From contig JAVKFF010000167.1 in assembly GCA_040226215.1 (NCBI GenBank), positions 1 to 62,953 of the forward strand: a stretch of DNA of 62,953 nt. Reading direction: 5' to 3'. Shown in pieces: positions 24,115 through 32,800 of this stretch. The DNA is from JAVKFF01 sp040226215. Its GTDB lineage: Bacteria > Pseudomonadota > Alphaproteobacteria > DSM-16000 > Inquilinaceae. Made by a program: the position numbers and the translations under genes. The notes under the pieces were generated by a model. That model ran no database searches. It worked only from the letters and a program-made list of their open reading frames with translations, and was not told where the DNA came from. How positions within the stretch are numbered: position 1 is the stretch's first letter; every line of letters begins with the position of its first letter.

Positions 24115-24942
24115 TCAATGTGACGGCGTCGTTCCCTTGGCGGTGACGAACTCGCCGGGGATGCCATAGCTCCCATCTTCTTGCCTGAACGCGGCAATTG
24201 AAGCGAGGAACTCCTTCTTCACCTCCTCCCAGGTGTCATCGCTGAACCGCTTGACGGCAAGTGCGACCGGGCCGCCAAGCAGAACGGCGCCCACCACGTC
24301 ATCATCCGAGGCGTAGGCCAGCGTCTCGAATTGCCGATGCTCCTCCACCTGTTCGAGTCCGGCATTCCGGAACAGGTGCTGCAGCGCGCCGGGCGCGCCG
24401 GTTCCGAAGAACATCGGGCAGACCTCGGAATCCACACGGGCGTCGACGATGGGGAATACCTCCGACCAGCCGCAATTCCGGCGTTCGCCCCAGACCGTCG
24501 CGGCGACCGTCCCGCCCAGCACCACGACCCGCGCCATTTCGGCAACCGCTGCGGCCGGATCGGGTGTGTACATCAGCCCCAATGCGCAAATCGCCGCTTC
24601 GTATGTGTTGTCTGGCACGTCGAGGTGCTCGGCAGCCATCCGTGCGGCGTCGACATGCGCAAACCGGGTTCCGTTCAAGCGGGACAGCAGGTCGTCGATC
24701 ATTCCCTGCGAAAGATCCGTCGCGAGCAGATGACCGGAGGGGCTTATTTGCTCCGCCAGTCGCTTTGTCACCAGGCCGCTTCCACATGCGACCTCGATCA
24801 CCTGCTTCCCACGAACAGGTTCCATCATTTTCAGGATCTGGTCGTGGGCCGGACGCAACTGGGCTTCCCAACCCTTATGGTAATGCGTGGCGGCGGCGTC
24901 CCAGCCATAACGCTGGACGCGGGTCTGCAAGCGCGCCTTCAT
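24115..24942 (-). CDS. Class I SAM-dependent methyltransferase
   Basis: This 275-residue protein has a Rossmann methyltransferase fold: motif I is VIEVACGSGLVTKRLA, motif II is LLATDLSQGMID, and ICALGLMYTPDP and ARVVVLGGTVAATVWGE correspond to later motifs. It is close to the UbiE/COQ5-like small-molecule methyltransferases; the substrate is unknown. The start ATG shares a base with the stop of the upstream OsmC-like gene (TGATG), so the two are translationally coupled. It belongs to the leftward tautomerase-OsmC-methyltransferase set controlled, presumably, by the divergent HxlR regulator. This neighbourhood looks accessory. Confidence 0.85.
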   Translation of the reverse strand: MKARLQTRVQRYGWDAAATHYHKGWEAQLRPAHDQILKMMEPVRGKQVIEVACGSGLVTKRLAEQISPSGHLLATDLSQGMIDDLLSRLNGTRFAHVDAARMAAEHLDVPDNTYEAAICALGLMYTPDPAAAVAEMARVVVLGGTVAATVWGERRNCGWSEVFPIVDARVDSEVCPMFFGTGAPGALQHLFRNAGLEQVEEHRQFETLAYASDDDVVGAVLLGGPVALAVKRFSDDTWEEVKKEFLASIAAFRQEDGSYGIPGEFVTAKGTTPSH

Positions 24943-25460
24943 CACGCGACCTCGGCGGTTATGGTGAGCGCGGTGAGGACCGGTTGCGCGTCCCGGAAGG
25001 CCAGGAACCACGGGTCCGTCGAAATCGCTCGGTCGACCATCCCGCGCACCTGCGCCTCCGCTTCCGGACTTGCGATCTCGATGGCGATCCGCGTGTCGCC
25101 GGGAACTGGGCTCGCACCCTCCATGGCGAGCAACCCGCGATGGTCCCAGTCCTGCTCGATCCCGACGCGCACCGCGTCGAGATGCAGGTTCTCCCGCGCC
25201 GCCGTCATCTTGATCCCGATGGCAAGGCAGCCGCAGATCGCCGCGCGTCCAAAAAAGCCCGGAGACGGCCCCTCCTCGCTGCCGCCGACCGCTCTTGGCA
25301 TGTCCAGGGAGATCCGATGTCCGTCCTGCTCGTAGATGCAGCTCAGCCCGTCGCGCACTTCCGCTGTGCCGGTATCGACGACCCGTGCACGATCCGGTCG
25401 TTTCGAATAGACGGAGATGGTACGCAGCTGCGCCTCCCTTGCGTGGACGTTCCTGTCCAT
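24942..25460 (-). CDS. OsmC family protein
   Basis: This 172-residue protein matches the OsmC fold, with SLDMPRAVGGSEEGPSPGFF before the central helix GRAAICGCLAIGIKM. The first catalytic cysteine region is present (ICGC). The second helix reads ISTDPWFLAFRD with no cysteine, so the two-cysteine peroxidase site is incomplete. ATG 25460 begins MDRNVHAREAQLR; the longer open frame upstream runs into the promoter region and is unlikely. It overlaps the methyltransferase start by one base and follows the tautomerase gene. Functions in thiol-dependent hydrolysis or electrophile handling are possible; no substrate is evident. Confidence 0.82.
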   Translation of the reverse strand: MDRNVHAREAQLRTISVYSKRPDRARVVDTGTAEVRDGLSCIYEQDGHRISLDMPRAVGGSEEGPSPGFFGRAAICGCLAIGIKMTAARENLHLDAVRVGIEQDWDHRGLLAMEGASPVPGDTRIAIEIASPEAEAQVRGMVDRAISTDPWFLAFRDAQPVLTALTITAEVA

Positions 25461-25536
25461 ACCTGATCCTCCGGGTGATATTCTGGATTGGTGTCGGCCG
25501 GACCGTCCCGCGGGACGGTCCGGCCAGCGCCGGCGC

Positions 25537-25752
25537 TCAGGCGGCGGCCATCGCCTTGACGGCCTCGGCGCTGAGCGGATTGCCGCCAATGCCCCAGTGA
25601 CCGCTGCGGACCTCCTTGATCCGCACCCAGGTCACCTGGCGCATGTTCTCGCCCTCGATCTCGACCATCGCATCAGTCAGCTTCTCGATCATTTTCGCCT
25701 TCTGTTCGTCGTCGAAGACGCCTTCGATCACTTCGATGTCCACGAGCGGCAT
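25537..25752 (-). CDS. 4-oxalocrotonate tautomerase family protein
   Basis: This 71-residue protein has the family's amino-terminal catalytic proline (MPLVDIEVIEG, Pro2 exposed after Met removal). The usual short beta-alpha-beta pattern follows (DDEQKAKMIEKLTDAMVEIEGENMRQVTWVRI cut here into its parts: EQKAKMIEKLTDA and NMRQVTWVRI). Such enzymes form hexamers or dimers and tautomerise or dehalogenate small enols. It is the first gene of the leftward cassette, adjacent to the regulator. The length and start fit the small tautomerase group exactly. Confidence 0.9.
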   Translation of the reverse strand: MPLVDIEVIEGVFDDEQKAKMIEKLTDAMVEIEGENMRQVTWVRIKEVRSGHWGIGGNPLSAEAVKAMAAA

Positions 25753-25902
25753 GATTGAACTCCTTCGTTTGCTGCTTCGGTGAATGGAAGCTCGCATGAG
25801 CATTTCGCGCCGTTCCAGTTCAGCGAATGGAGCAAAACCGCTACAGCATCTGAAGTGGACAGACATCCGGCCGGAGTGTTTGAGTGCAGCGGAGGTGCCG
25901 AG
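25753..25902. promoter_or_regulatory. Divergent control region between tautomerase and HxlR genes
   Basis: The 150 bases hold the imperfect direct repeat GAATGGAAGC / GAATGGAGC and the short dyad CTTC-N8-GAAG. HxlR regulators usually bind such divergent regions and control both sides. No clear -10/-35 pair stands out. Confidence 0.35.
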
Positions 25903-26622
25903 ATGTCAGATTCGAACTATCCGAGGTTCTGTCCCGTCGTGATGGCGGCGAGCCTGCTGGAGCCGCGCTGGACGATGCTGCTGCTCACCGAGATGTGGTC
26001 CGGCTCCACCCGGTTTAACGAGATTCAACGAGGCGTGCCCGGTATGTCGCCGGGCCTGCTGTCGAAACGCCTGAAGGAATTGGAGGCCAACGGTCTCGTG
26101 CGCAAAAGGACGAACGGCGCGGGGGGCCACACGGAATATCTCACCACGCCTGTCGCCGACGAGGCCGAGCCGCTTATCCGGGGATTGGGTGAATGGGCCC
26201 ACAGGAACATCGACAGCGACGTCTCGCTTCAGGACCTCGATGCGCAGCTTTTGATGTGGAACATCCGGCGGAAGGTCGACCAGCTGGAACTCCCGAGGCG
26301 GAAATGCGTGATCCAGTTCGTGCTCGAGAATCCGCCGGACGATACGGCGAACTACTGGCTGTTATCCAAGCCCGGAGAAGAGACCGATCTCTGCTTCACG
26401 GATCCGAAGCACGAGGTGGACCTGTTCGTGGTCAGCGACCTTCGGGCGCTCACCGCAGCCTGGATGGGGCATTCGACATTCGAGGCGGAGATCGCGGCCG
26501 GCAGGATCTACCTCACCGGTGACGAGCGGATGTCCCGGACGCTGACCAGGTGGCTCGTGCGGAGCAGCTACGCCGACATCGCGGATGGCGCTTCGCTTGA
26601 GGTCCGACGGAACGCTGTTTAG
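25903..26622 (+). CDS. HxlR-type transcriptional regulator with a C-terminal extra domain
   Basis: This 239-residue protein begins with an HxlR winged helix: the conserved FCPVVMAASLLEPRWTMLLL (Cys10), then RFNEIQRGVPGMSPGLLSKRL and LEANGLVRK. HxlR family regulators often sense electrophiles, quinones or hypochlorite through the N-terminal cysteine. Beyond residue 110 it carries about 130 more residues (CVIQFVLENPPDD, DLFVVSDLRALTAAWMGH, ERMSRTLTRWL) that resemble an SCP2/sterol-carrier-like ligand domain seen in some members. The ATG at 25903 has GGAGG seven bases upstream. It is divergent from the tautomerase gene, so that cassette is its probable target. Confidence 0.88.
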   Translation: MSDSNYPRFCPVVMAASLLEPRWTMLLLTEMWSGSTRFNEIQRGVPGMSPGLLSKRLKELEANGLVRKRTNGAGGHTEYLTTPVADEAEPLIRGLGEWAHRNIDSDVSLQDLDAQLLMWNIRRKVDQLELPRRKCVIQFVLENPPDDTANYWLLSKPGEETDLCFTDPKHEVDLFVVSDLRALTAAWMGHSTFEAEIAAGRIYLTGDERMSRTLTRWLVRSSYADIADGASLEVRRNAV

Positions 26623-26966
26623 CTTCATCGACACGATGGATAATGGTTCCATCGCGGAAACTGGCATCCACGCTGCAGCGTAGACGGCCCGAAGCGGACC
26701 GGCCCCGCCGTCTCCGGCAACACAACGGTCACAATCCCTCGATCTCTGAGGCGACCGGTTTGGGCTCATGGCGGTCAAGGGGACTGTTGACGATCACACG
26801 CGTATCGGGACGCAATCCTCAACACTAATGGTAAGGGCCGGCCCCGAGGGACCGGCCCAATCGTCGCCAGATTACTGAGAGCAGGTGGCGATCAGGGGGA
26901 ATGGCTTTGGCGGTTTCACCTGATCGGCTGAATCTGCTTTGCTCATAAGGACGGAGCGTCGCGCCG
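26623..26966. other. Intergenic region between the HxlR gene and the atp operon
   Basis: About 340 bases contain the hairpin noted above and one 24-codon open frame on the minus strand (26872-26946). The frame begins MSKADSADQVKPPKPF and lacks a ribosome site. I see no larger gene here. Confidence 0.5.
26835..26858. terminator. Hairpin between convergent genes
   Basis: GGGCCGG (26835-26841) and CCGGCCC (26852-26858) form a perfect 7-bp GC stem with a 10-base loop. It lies between the rightward HxlR gene and the leftward atp operon. No strong T-run follows on either strand, so termination is plausible but not certain. Confidence 0.45.
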
Positions 26967-27638
26967 TCAGTGTAGCTTGCCGGACAGGCCCTCGATGGAC
27001 TGGTCGATCAGCCGGTTGGCGTCCTGGTCCTTGAGCTGCTTGGCGATGATCTCGCGGGTCGCGGCGATGGCAACGTCGACGGCCATGCCGCGGACTTCCG
27101 CGGTGGCGTTGACCTCCGCCTGGGCGATGCGGTCCATGGCCTGCGCCTCGCGCCGCTTGAGCGACTGGTCGAGATCGGCCATCGCCTGGGTCTTGATGCG
27201 TCCGGCCTCCTCGCGGGCATGGGCGATGATCTGCTCCGCCTCCTCGATGGCGTCGCGCTGCTTGCGCTGGTAGCTGGCCAGCGCCGCCTGTGCCTCCTCG
27301 CGCAGCTTCTGCGCCTCGTCCAGATCGTGACGGATCTGGTCGGCCCGCTTGTCGAGCATCGCCGTGATCGCCCGGGCGGCGGGCCGGAAGACGATCACCA
27401 CCAGGATGATCAGCGCCGCGGCGACCCACGTCTCGGCGAGTTCGAAGAAGCCCTCCGCATGGGCGGCGTCCTCCGCCTCGTCGACCTCGGCGATCAGCCC
27501 CTCGCCGGGGGAGTCGCCGGGGGAGTCGCCGGGGACAGCGTCCTCGCCCTGCTGAGTGTCCTGCGCGGGAAGGTACAAGAAGGGTGACGGACCGTCGGCG
27601 TCGACAAGGACGCCATCGAGGAAACCGGTTCTCAGCAT
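26967..27638 (-). CDS. atpF: ATP synthase F0 subunit b
   Basis: This 223-residue stator subunit has one membrane helix (FFELAETWVAAALIILVVIV) followed by a long charged coiled coil (RADQIRHDLDEAQKLREEAQ onwards) that reaches F1. The helix is preceded by an unusual acidic, Pro/Gly/Ser-rich extension of about 60 residues with the repeat PGDSPGDSPGEG, encoded by a direct DNA repeat. Subunit b normally starts close to the helix. No good internal start before the helix is evident, so I keep the full frame. It lies one base after the b' gene and is last in the F0 operon. Confidence 0.9.
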   Translation of the reverse strand: MLRTGFLDGVLVDADGPSPFLYLPAQDTQQGEDAVPGDSPGDSPGEGLIAEVDEAEDAAHAEGFFELAETWVAAALIILVVIVFRPAARAITAMLDKRADQIRHDLDEAQKLREEAQAALASYQRKQRDAIEEAEQIIAHAREEAGRIKTQAMADLDQSLKRREAQAMDRIAQAEVNATAEVRGMAVDVAIAATREIIAKQLKDQDANRLIDQSIEGLSGKLH

Positions 27639-27639
27639 G

Positions 27640-28131
27640 TCACGCGGCCCCCTTGAACTGGTTCTCGACCGCCTTGGCGGCGTCGCCTTCCTTGACCTTG
27701 AGGCCGGTCAGCTTGGCCGTGACCTCGACCGAGACCTCCTTGGCAATGCCCTTGACCTCGGCCAGTGCCGCGGTCTTGGCCTCGGTGATGCGCTGCTCCG
27801 CCGCCTCCACCTTCTTCGACAGCTCGGCATTGAAGGCCGCCTGCCGCTTCTGGCTCTCCTCGGAGATCGCGTCGTTGGCCTTGGCGATGGCCGCGTGCGC
27901 TTCGTCGCGGGCCTTCGACAGCGCCGCCTCGTAGGCCGCGATCACGTCTTCCGCCTCGCGCCGCAACGTCTCGGCACGTTCCAGGTCGTTGGCGATGCGC
28001 TCCGAGCGCTCCTCCAGCACGTCGCTGATCTTCGGGATGACCAGGCGGGTCAACAGCACGTAGAGCAGGACGAAGGTAACGACCAGCCAGAAGATCTGGC
28101 TGGCGTAGCTGGACGGATCGAATTGCGGCAT
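27640..28131 (-). CDS. atpG: ATP synthase F0 subunit b'
   Basis: This 163-residue second stator subunit starts MPQFDPSSYASQIFWLVVTF and has one N-terminal membrane helix (WLVVTFVLLYVLLTRLVIP). A long helical domain rich in Ala, Glu and Arg follows. Alphaproteobacteria and photosynthetic bacteria pair b' with b as a heterodimer, replacing the b2 homodimer. The gene is between subunit c and b, as is normal. Some annotations name it atpX or atpF2. Confidence 0.93.
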   Translation of the reverse strand: MPQFDPSSYASQIFWLVVTFVLLYVLLTRLVIPKISDVLEERSERIANDLERAETLRREAEDVIAAYEAALSKARDEAHAAIAKANDAISEESQKRQAAFNAELSKKVEAAEQRITEAKTAALAEVKGIAKEVSVEVTAKLTGLKVKEGDAAKAVENQFKGAA

Positions 28132-28196
28132 TGCGCTGCTCCCTTCTCAGAAGGCGGCGGCGGCCGTCCGGCCACCGCCATCGAACCGGGAAGGCC

Positions 28197-28421
28197 TCAG
28201 CCGAACAGCGCCAGGAGGCCGATGATCAGCGCGAACAGCGCGATGGCCTCGGTCACCGCGAAGCCGATCCAGATATTGGCGCCGATATCGTCCTTGGCCG
28301 CCGGATTGCGGGCGAGCGCCGAGATGTAGCTGGCCCAGACATTGCCCACGCCGATACCGGCACCGATCATGCCGATGGCGGCGAGGCCAGCACCGACGAG
28401 CCTTGCAGCTTCCGCTTCCAT
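28197..28421 (-). CDS. atpE: ATP synthase F0 subunit c
   Basis: This 74-residue proteolipid forms the rotor ring. It has two membrane helices joined by the polar loop SALARNPAAKDD. The proton-binding carboxylate is Glu58 in FAVTEAIALFALII; the local motif is that of proton-coupled rather than sodium-coupled rings, since the usual sodium ligands are not obvious. The first helix has the glycine repeat GAGIGVG for tight packing. Length is typical of the class. Confidence 0.97.
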   Translation of the reverse strand: MEAEAARLVGAGLAAIGMIGAGIGVGNVWASYISALARNPAAKDDIGANIWIGFAVTEAIALFALIIGLLALFG

Positions 28422-28488
28422 GGGATCTTCCTTTCTTGACGACGAACAGGTTGGTTGGCGTGTGAAGGGATGTCTGACGGCCGCCCGG

Positions 28489-29211
28489 TCAGTGCATGTG
28501 CAGGGCGTCGTGCAGGTAGATGCAGGTCAGGATCGTGAAGACGTAGGCCTGCAGGACGGCGATGAACAGCTCCAGGGCCGTCAGCGCCACGAGGAAGCCG
28601 AGCGGGAAGATGCCGGCGACACCAAGCGCCACGACGAAGCCGGCGATGACCTTCAGGAGAACGTGGCCGACCGTCATGTTGGCGAACAGACGCACCGAGA
28701 GGCTGATCGGCCGCGAGAGATAGGAGACGAGTTCGACCGGCACCAGGATCACCGCGGTCCACAGGGGCGCGCCGTGCGGGAAGAACATCCGGAGATAGCC
28801 CAGGCCGTGGCGCGCGAAGCCGAGAATGGTGACGGCGACGAAGACGACGGCGGCGAGCGTGAAGGTGACGATGAGGTGGCTGGTCACCGTGAAGGCGATC
28901 GGGATCATGCCGAGCAGGTTGGCGAACAGCACGAAGATGAACAGCGTGAAGATGAACGGGAAGTACCGGCGCCCGTCCCTGCCGACATTGTCGCGTATCA
29001 TGTTCGCGACGATCTCGTAGAGCATTTCCGCCAGCGACTGCATGCGGTTGGGCACCAGAGCCCGTCCGCGGATGCCGATCGACAGCACCAGCGTCGACAG
29101 GACGACGGCGATGACCATCCAGAGGGAGGAATTGGTGAAGGAGAGATCGACGCCCCCCACCTCGATGGGAAGGATCGGATGGATCTCGAACTGCTCGATC
29201 GGCGACGCCAT
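28489..29211 (-). CDS. atpB: ATP synthase F0 subunit a
   Basis: This 240-residue membrane protein forms the two proton half-channels next to the c ring. It begins MASPIEQFEIHPILPIEVGG. The essential arginine is in the helix ISLSVRLFANMTVGHVLL, and the last helix ends AVLQAYVFTILTCIYLHDAL. It is 24 bases after atpI and 67 bases before atpE, in a classic F0 order. F1 genes are not in the window, as in other Rhodospirillales where the two operons are separate. Confidence 0.97.
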   Translation of the reverse strand: MASPIEQFEIHPILPIEVGGVDLSFTNSSLWMVIAVVLSTLVLSIGIRGRALVPNRMQSLAEMLYEIVANMIRDNVGRDGRRYFPFIFTLFIFVLFANLLGMIPIAFTVTSHLIVTFTLAAVVFVAVTILGFARHGLGYLRMFFPHGAPLWTAVILVPVELVSYLSRPISLSVRLFANMTVGHVLLKVIAGFVVALGVAGIFPLGFLVALTALELFIAVLQAYVFTILTCIYLHDALHMH

Positions 29212-29235
29212 GGTCCCTCGTTCCGTTCCTCGTCT

Positions 29236-29589
29236 CTAGCGGGGGCGCTGCTGCTTGGCAGCCTCGGCCCGGCGTTCCTTCTGGCGGCGGTCCAGTTCCT
29301 GGGCCGTCCTGTAGACCTGCAAAAACCCCGCCGTGGCCCCGATCAGGATGAACACGAGCATCAGCCACGGCCTCGTACCCAACCAGCGATCGAGCCCGTA
29401 GCCGATCGCCGTACCGACAACAATCGCCGCGGACAGTTCCACGGCGATCCGCAAGCCTACCGCCATCCCCTCGCGATTCGCCGCCTCCTCGGGAGTCCGC
29501 TCGCCCCGCTTGCGGCGCGAGCGCACCGCGTCGAGGCGCCGGCCCAAGCGCTCCAGCGAGCCGTCACCATCGGGTTCGTTGTCGCTCAC
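29236..29589 (-). CDS. atpI: ATP synthase protein I
   Basis: This 117-residue small membrane protein assists c-ring assembly or magnesium supply. It has a charged N-terminus (DAVRSRRKRGERTPEEAANR) and two hydrophobic helices (VGLRIAVELSAAIVVGTAIG and WLMLVFILIGATAGFLQVY). The C-terminal tail is strongly charged. It is the first gene of the F0 operon and is preceded by a strong promoter. Confidence 0.9.
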   Translation of the reverse strand: MSDNEPDGDGSLERLGRRLDAVRSRRKRGERTPEEAANREGMAVGLRIAVELSAAIVVGTAIGYGLDRWLGTRPWLMLVFILIGATAGFLQVYRTAQELDRRQKERRAEAAKQQRPR

Positions 29590-29721
29590 CCGCGCGGTTG
29601 TCCCGTCATGACGCGTCTCCAGCCTCCATTCAGCCGTTCAGCGGGCGGACCCGTGAACGGACGGCGGAAGGCCGAAACAGGGGGCTGTCGGCAGGCATCC
29701 ACCCGCCGGCAAGCGCGGCGC

Positions 29722-29750
29722 ACCATAAGTAGCCCCCGGGGGGCTGTCAA
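29722..29750 (-). promoter_or_regulatory. Strong sigma-70 promoter of the F0 operon
   Basis: On the minus strand TTGACA (29750-29745) and TATGGT (29727-29722) have an exact 17-base spacer. The spacer contains the dyad AGCCCCCGGGGGGCT, so the DNA between the two elements is a near-perfect GC palindrome. The predicted leader to atpI is about 125 bases. Confidence 0.65.
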
Positions 29751-29830
29751 GGCGATGTGAGCGGTTGCGAAAAGGCGCGGAAAACCGCGCTTTGGCCCGC
29801 ACTCAGGAGGGCCGGCACCGGTCTCTCCAA

Positions 29831-32800
29831 TCAGGCCGTGCGACGGATGTCGGCCGCCTGGCGCAAATCGACCGAGACCAGTTGCGAGACGCCCTTTTCC
29901 GGCATGGTGACGCCGAACAGGCGGTCGACGCGGGCCATGGTCATGCGGTGATGGGTGATCAGCAGGAAGCGGGTGAGGCCGTCGCGGGCGAGTTCCTCCA
30001 CCAGGCTGCAGAAGCGGTCCACATTGGCGTCGTCGAGCGGGGCGTCCACTTCGTCGAGCACGCAGATCGGCGCCGGATTGGTCATGAACACCGCGAACAG
30101 CACCGAAATCGCGGTCAGCGCCTGCTCACCGCCGGATAGCAGCGACAGGTGCTGCAGCTTCTTGCCGGGCGGGCTGGCGAAGATGTCGAGGCCGGCATTG
30201 AGCGGATCCTCCTGGTCGGTCAGCGCGAGATGGGCACGGCCACCGCCGAACAGGCGGACGAAAAGCTCCTGAAAATGGGTATTCACCGTCTCGAAGGAGC
30301 CGAGAAGCCGTTCCTTGGCTTCGCGGTTGAGCTGGGCGATGCCGCGGCGCAGCCGGTCGATGGCGGCGATCAGGTCGTCGCGCTCGTTGACCATGCCGGC
30401 GATCTGCTGGGCCAGTTCCTCGGCCTCCTGCTCGGCGCGCAGATTGACCGGGCCGATGCGTTCGCGCTCGCCCAGCAGCCGCTCGAGCCGGCTCTCCAGC
30501 GCCGCCGGATCAGGCGGCGCACCCTCGGGATCGATGCCGGCCAGCGCCGCCGTGCCCTCCGGACGCACCTTGATGCGCTCGCCGATCCGCTGCACCACCT
30601 GGTCGAGCGCCGCCTTGGCGCTCGCCACGCCGGCGTCGGCGCGCACCCGCGCCTCCCGCGTCTCCGCCAGCGCCGATTCCGCCGCCTTCAGCGATCGGTC
30701 GGCCTCGGCCTTCGCCGTCTCGGCCTGGGCCAGTCGGTCGGCGGCCTGCTGCCGGCCCCGCGTCGCCTGGTCGATCTCCTCGGCCAGCTTGCCGCGCCTG
30801 TCAGCCAGTTCGCCCGGCTGGCGCTCCAGGCCGTCCAGCCGATCCCTGGTGGCGGCATGCCGGCTTTCCAGCTCGGCGATGCGCTCGCCGGCCCCGCTGG
30901 AGCGCCGCTGCCAGACATCGCGCTCGCGTGCGATCGCCTGCAGCCGTTCCCGGCGGGCCGCCGCCTCCCGGCCGATCCGGTCGCGCTCGGCCTGGGCCTC
31001 TGCCAGCACCGTTCGCGACTCGGCCACCAGGGCGCGGGCCTCGGCCAGCCGCGTGCGTCCGGCAGCCGGATCGGCCAGACCGGCGAGACGCGTCTCAGCC
31101 TCTCCGCCCTCCGCCTTCGCCTGTACGTGGTCTTCCTCCAGCGAGCGCAGGAGGTCCCGCGCGGCGTCAAGACGCGCCTGGGACTGGCTCAGCGACTGGG
31201 TCCGGCGGGCGACCTCGCCCTGGGCCTCCGACAGGCCGCGTAGCGCCTGTTCCTGCGCCTGGCGGGCCTCCCGTTCCGCAGCCTGGGCCGCCTGCAGCGC
31301 CGCCATCGCCGAGGCGTGCGCCGTAGCGGCTTCCGACCGCTTGTGCGCGCCTTCGGCCAGCATGCGTTCCAGTTCGGCCAGCCGGTTGCGTTGTTCCAGC
31401 CGGGCGGCGGCGGCGGTCGGCGTGCCGTCGGCGGCGCTGTATCCATCCCAGCGCCAGACGCCGCCCTCGCGGCTGATCAGCACCTGACCGGGCGCCAGGT
31501 CCGGGGCCAGCCGCCTGCCTTCCGCCTCGCCGTCCACCAGGCCGACATGCTGCAGCCGCCGGGCCAGCGCCGCCGGCGCCTTGACGTGCCGGGCCAGCGG
31601 CTCCGCACCGGCGGGAAGTGGTGCCGCATCCTCGTAGGCCGGCAGGGTCCGCCAATGTACCGGCGCCGCCTCGTCGAGCGGCGCGGCGATCGCGTCGCCG
31701 AGCGCCGCGGCGAAGGCGGTCTCGAAGCCTCGGGCTACCTTGACGGCGTCGACCAGCGGCGGGAACAGGTCGTCATCGCCGCCGGCGAGCAGCGCGCGCA
31801 GGCCGTCCGATTCGGCCTTCAGGCCACGCTGCGCCCCATCGACCTCCTGCAGGATTTCGCGGGCGTTCTGCTCGGCCGCCTCGGCCTCGCCGCGTTCGCC
31901 CCCGGCCCGCTCCAGGCTCGTGCGTGCCCGGTCGAGGGCTGACTGGGCCTCGCCGACCGCATCCTCGGCGGCGGCGATGCCCGGCACCGCGGCAATGCGC
32001 TCGGCCAGCTCGGCGATCTCGCGCTTCGTCTGCTCGATCCGCCCGCCGATGCTCGCGCCGCGATCGCGGAGTGCCTGGATCTGGCGGTCGAGCGCCGCCC
32101 GCTCGGCCTCGAGATGGGCGACAGCTTCGGTCGCCTCGCCGAGATCGGCCTCGAGATCGACGAGTTGCTGGCGGGCGTCGCCCAGCGCGCGTTCCGCCAT
32201 CTCGGCCGCCGGCCCTTCACCGGCCTGGGCCTCGACGATGGCCGCTTCCTCCTCGGCGAGCCGTTCCAGCGCTTCGCCAGCATCGCCGGCCAGGGCGCGC
32301 TCGCGGTCGATGTCGCGCTCGATCTGGGCCTGCTGGCTGCGCGCTTCCTCGACCGCGCGTGCGAGCTGGCGCTCCTGCTCCTCCAGCCCCTCGCGGGCGA
32401 TGATCAGGCGCTGCAAGCCGGCGGCCGCCTCGGCCTCGGCCTGGCGCAGCGGCGGCAGGGCTTCGGCGGCCTCGCTCTGCACCGTGGTGGCGCGGCTGAC
32501 CGCCAGGGTGCGCTCGCGCACTGCCTCCTCCGCCGCGTTCAGAGCTTCGCGGGCCGTCACCAGTTCGGCCTTGGCGGCGACCCAGCGCAGGTGCAGCACC
32601 CCCGCCTCGGCTGCACGGATCCGTTCGGAGATCGAACGGTAGCGCGCCGCCTGCCGGGCCTGCTTCTTCAGGCCCTGAAGCTGCGCGTCCATCGTCGTGA
32701 TGACGTCATCGAGGCGGTCGAGATTGTCCTCCGCCGCTTTCAGTCGCAGCTCCGCCTCGTGCCGCCTGGAATGCAGCCCCATGATGCCCGCCGCCTCCTC

